From contig CABQZS010000253.1 in the NCBI GenBank assembly GCA_902468695.1, forward strand, positions 1-14,943: 14,943 nucleotides of DNA, given 5' to 3'. Of this stretch, positions 13,182-14,943 are shown piece after piece. Position 1 is the stretch's first letter. Every line of letters begins with the position of its first letter. Origin of the DNA: an uncultured Collinsella sp. Its GTDB lineage: Bacteria > Actinomycetota > Coriobacteriia > Coriobacteriales > Coriobacteriaceae. Made by a program: the position numbers and the translations under genes. Below the pieces are notes generated by a model. That model saw nothing but the letters and a program-made list of their open reading frames with translations, was not told where the DNA came from and searched no databases.

Positions 13182-14108
13182 TTACAGCTTGGCGATGGCG
13201 TCGTCCACGTGCGAGACGTAGATGTCGTCGACCGCGACGTTCTGTCCCAGACCCTGGAGCAGGCACGTCACTTCGAAGCCGGCGGCCACGAACTTCGCAG
13301 CCCAGCTGTCGGGGTCGGTCTCGTCTGCCATGTCGTTGTTCGCGTGGTCGCCCGCGACCACCATGAACGGCGCGAGCACGGCCTTCTTGTAGCCTGCGGC
13401 GCTCGCGGCGGCGATAACATCCTCGCAGGTCGGTTCAGCCTCGACGGTGCCGACGAAGAACTGCGTCAAGCCCTCGTTCTTAAACACTTCCTGCATCTTG
13501 GCATAGTCGGCGTTGGAATCGGCTTCGGTGCCGTGGCCCATGAGGCACAGCGCCGTCTTGCCGTCGTCGAAGGACGCCATGTTCTCCTTAATGGCTGCGG
13601 CCACCTTCTTGTAGTCGTCGTCGGAGGTGAGCAGCGGGTCGCCGAGCGAGATTTTGTCGAACTTGTCGGCGTACTTGTCGAGCTCGTCTTTCACGTCGGT
13701 GTATTCCAGGCCACCCATGAGATGCGTCGGCTGCACGACGATTTCCTTCACGCCGTCTTCCACGCAGCGGTCGAGCGCCTCGGTCATGTTGTCGATCGTG
13801 ATGCCGTCGCGCTTCTTCAGCTTGTCGATGATGATCTGCGCGGTGAAGGCGCGGCGGATGTCGTAGTCCTGCCAGTACTTCTCGCGGATAGCGTCTTCGA
13901 TGGCGCCGATGGTGATGTGGCGCGAGTCGTTGTAGCTCGTGCCGAAGCTCGTGACGAGGATGACCGGCTTCACGGCCTTCTCCTTTTCACTCGATTTCTC
14001 GGAACTCGCGGAGGTGTTGGAGCAGCCCGCGAGCGCGACTCCGGCGAGCGCGACGGCTCCGGTTGCTGCGGCGCCCATGAAGCCGCGGCGTGACATCTGG
14101 TCGGACAT
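13182..14108 (-). CDS. cbiK: CbiK-type cobalt chelatase, Tat-exported lipoprotein
   Basis: CbiK inserts cobalt into sirohydrochlorin (or the factor II form) in anaerobic B12 synthesis. This 308-residue protein has the family core (KPVILVTSFGTSYNDSR at 47, QPTHLMGGLEY at 127-136, LMGHGTEADSN at 189-199, VVAGDHANNDM at 250-260). Residues Glu135, His192 and His255 match the Salmonella metal-binding Glu89, His145 and His207 after offset. It is unusual in carrying a twin-arginine signal MSRRGFMG (5-12) and lipobox VALAGC with Cys29, so it is predicted to be folded inside, exported and anchored on the outer face. Periplasmic CbiK is known in Desulfovibrio. Start ATG 14108 is preceded by AAAGGA; longer in-frame starts would disrupt the signal peptide. 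First gene of the riboswitch operon. Confidence 0.9.
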   Translation of the reverse strand: MSDQMSRRGFMGAAATGAVALAGVALAGCSNTSASSEKSSEKEKAVKPVILVTSFGTSYNDSRHITIGAIEDAIREKYWQDYDIRRAFTAQIIIDKLKKRDGITIDNMTEALDRCVEDGVKEIVVQPTHLMGGLEYTDVKDELDKYADKFDKISLGDPLLTSDDDYKKVAAAIKENMASFDDGKTALCLMGHGTEADSNADYAKMQEVFKNEGLTQFFVGTVEAEPTCEDVIAAASAAGYKKAVLAPFMVVAGDHANNDMADETDPDSWAAKFVAAGFEVTCLLQGLGQNVAVDDIYVSHVDDAIAKL

Positions 14109-14175
14109 GGTTTTTCCTTTCCTCGGTTTGCCGGTCCCCCGGCGACAGTTGCTTGTCGGCACAAGCGAAAGAAAA

Positions 14176-14195
14176 GCGCACCCCTCGGGGTTCAC
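14176..14195 (-). terminator. Terminator-like hairpin of the riboswitch
   Basis: On the minus strand the RNA GTGAACCC (14195-14188) pairs with GGGTGCGC (14183-14176), with one mismatch and one wobble, around a CGAG loop. TTTTCTTTC follows directly (14175-14167). It lies between the aptamer and the cbiK start, so it is the probable B12-dependent terminator. A second hairpin, CACGGC/GCCGTG (14209-14223), lies between it and the aptamer. Confidence 0.6.
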
Positions 14196-14226
14196 AAGGA
14201 GCTAACGCCACGGCGATGCCGTGAGG

Positions 14227-14369
14227 AAAAGGCGAAGCAGTCTGGCTTGGGGCGCGAGGCGGTTCGCCCGCGCGTCCTATACAGTAATGTCCCTTGCCCA
14301 GGATTCCCACCTGGTTCCCTCCGCAAGCCAGCGCGGGCTGTGCGGGCGCCGCGCCGGTCATTTCCTTTT
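14227..14369 (-). promoter_or_regulatory. Cobalamin riboswitch aptamer
   Basis: Read on the minus strand, the leader of cbiK contains GGGAACCAGGTGGGAATCCTGG (aptamer P4-P6 core, compare GGGAA-GGTG-AAUCC), then CATTACTGTAT in the place of the conserved CCACUGU core, and CAAGCCAGACTGC in the place of AGUCAGGAGACCUGCC. P1 can form from AAAAGG (14369-14364) and CCTTTT (14232-14227), with 6 bp. The B12 box is a variant of consensus, which lowers certainty on the class but not on the overall identity. It should repress the operon when cobalamin is plentiful, through the terminator hairpin at 14176-14195. Confidence 0.82.
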
Positions 14370-14406
14370 ATCCGATTGTCATATGCTCGTTGCCGAAACT
14401 TTTACT

Positions 14407-14435
14407 ATGATAGTGGGCACTTGTGAACGTGTCAA
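14407..14435 (-). promoter_or_regulatory. Promoter of the B12-regulated operon
   Basis: On the minus strand, TTGACA (14435-14430) and TATCAT (14412-14407) are separated by exactly 17 bases, close to the sigma70-type consensus. Transcription would begin near 14400, some 30 bases before the aptamer. Confidence 0.8.
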
Positions 14436-14464
14436 AGCCTAGGGCGGGCGGCATTGCGCCTCCT

Positions 14465-14506
14465 GCCTGCGTATTTGCGCCCATTGCTGCCGCAGGCGCC
14501 GTGTTT
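14465..14506 (+). promoter_or_regulatory. Possible leader hairpin before cbiF
   Basis: GCCTGCG (14465-14471) pairs with CGCAGGC (14491-14497) around a 19-base loop, and TTTT appears at 14503-14506 after a short gap. It could be an attenuator in the cbiF leader. No clear plus-strand promoter was found in 14370-14567, and no second cobalamin aptamer is seen there. Confidence 0.25.
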
Positions 14507-14567
14507 TGCCCGCTGCGCGAATGGCGGCGTAAACGGTTGCGATGAGAAACGGGAAGGGAAGGCTCGG

Positions 14568-14943
14568 ATGATTCATATCGTTGGCGCAGGCTCGGGCGCC
14601 GCCGACCTTATCACGCTGCGCGGGGCGCGCCTTCTGCGCGCGGCCGACGTGGTCGTTTGGGCGGGGAGCCTTGTGAACCCCGAGCTGCTCGCCGAGTGCA
14701 AGGAATCCTGCGTCGTCTACGACAGCGCGCACATGACCTTGGAGGAAGTGCTCGACGTGATGTGCGCGGCAGATGCGCGGGGCGAGGAAGTGGTGCGCCT
14801 GCACACGGGCGACCCGTGCCTGTACGGCGCCATCCAGGAGCAGATGGACGCGCTCGACGCGCGCGGCGTGGACTACGAGGTGGTGCCCGGCGTATCGAGC
14901 TTTTGCGGTGCCGCGGCGGCGCTTCGCCAGGAATACACGCTGC
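14568..14943 (+). CDS. cbiF: Precorrin-4 C11-methyltransferase, 5' part
   Basis: The first 125 residues of a cobalt-precorrin-4 or precorrin-4 C11-methyltransferase (CbiF/CobM), which adds the C11 methyl group from S-adenosylmethionine to the corrin ring. The start MIHIVGAGSGAADLITLRGARLL is the family's SAM-binding GxGxGxxxL region. VVWAGSLVNPELL, HTGDPCLYGAIQEQMDAL and EVVPGVSSFCGAAAAL follow in the usual order; the last two are characteristic of this enzyme in the TP-methylase superfamily. GGGAAGG (14556-14562) sits five bases before the ATG. The gene is cut by the window end (about half of the usual 250-260 residues are present). It is divergent from the riboswitch operon and is probably the first visible gene of a cbi cluster, so the anaerobic name is preferred. 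Confidence 0.93.
   Translation, partial: MIHIVGAGSGAADLITLRGARLLRAADVVVWAGSLVNPELLAECKESCVVYDSAHMTLEEVLDVMCAADARGEEVVRLHTGDPCLYGAIQEQMDALDARGVDYEVVPGVSSFCGAAAALRQEYTL

Noticed and set aside
13080..14093. Open frame of 337 codons on + opposite cbiK
   Set aside because: It is the mirror of cbiK; the product is Val/His/Gly-rich with no known motif.
13987..14361. Open frame on - through the cobalamin riboswitch
   Set aside because: It overlaps the aptamer and the start of cbiK in another frame and has no ribosome binding site; the RNA structure explains the sequence better.
14542..14571. Nine-codon upstream open frame whose TGA overlaps the cbiF start
   Set aside because: It contains the cbiF ribosome binding site, has no strong ribosome binding site of its own and is too short to judge; likely chance.
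1..14943. CRISPR array or defence system
   Set aside because: No regularly spaced direct repeats, cas-like, toxin-antitoxin or restriction genes were seen in the window.

Overview
The window looks like a chromosomal piece of a gut actinobacterium of the class Coriobacteriia, most like Collinsella. The evidence is GC-rich coding with Shine-Dalgarno led genes, a complete general PTS (HPr and enzyme I) with 1-phosphofructokinase-type kinases, and Coriobacteriia-like protein style. The genus is an inference from protein character, not a database match.

Left part (1-8549, all genes on +) reads as core genome. It holds ptsH, ptsI, two divergent paralogous PfkB/FruK-type sugar-phosphate kinases, a CCA-adding tRNA nucleotidyltransferase, two tandem nearly identical tRNA-Glu(CUC) genes, a UPF0104/LPG-synthase-TM-type membrane protein and a TetR regulator. 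Clear rho-independent terminators follow fruK-1, fruK-2 and the tRNA pair. A terminator-like hairpin between ptsH and ptsI probably sets their ratio. The ptsH leader can form an 8-bp stem that covers its own Shine-Dalgarno sequence.

Junction (8550-8661). Between the convergent tetR and ABC-ATPase genes lies a roughly 30-codon remnant of an IS3-family transposase on -. Codon style also changes here (more GCG, TCG, CTC and GGC to the right), so this may be the edge of an acquired block.

Right part (8662-14435, all on -) is one tight operon read right to left. It has a strong sigma70-type promoter, a cobalamin riboswitch with a terminator-like platform, a Tat-exported lipoprotein form of the cobalt chelatase CbiK, a small lipoprotein with a NEAT-like domain, a substrate-binding lipoprotein with a related N-terminal domain, a FecCD/BtuC permease, and an ATPase with an extra C-terminal domain. 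On the other side, 14568 to the window end on + is the start of cbiF/cobM (precorrin-4 C11-methyltransferase), the first visible gene of a corrin-ring synthesis cluster.

The most interesting unit is this B12-riboswitch operon. A cobalt chelatase anchored on the outer face of the membrane is encoded with NEAT-like surface proteins and a metal-chelate importer. The simplest reading is a B12-repressed surface system that captures cobalt, a tetrapyrrole or a corrinoid, possibly with metal exchange outside the cell, and feeds it to cytoplasmic corrin synthesis.
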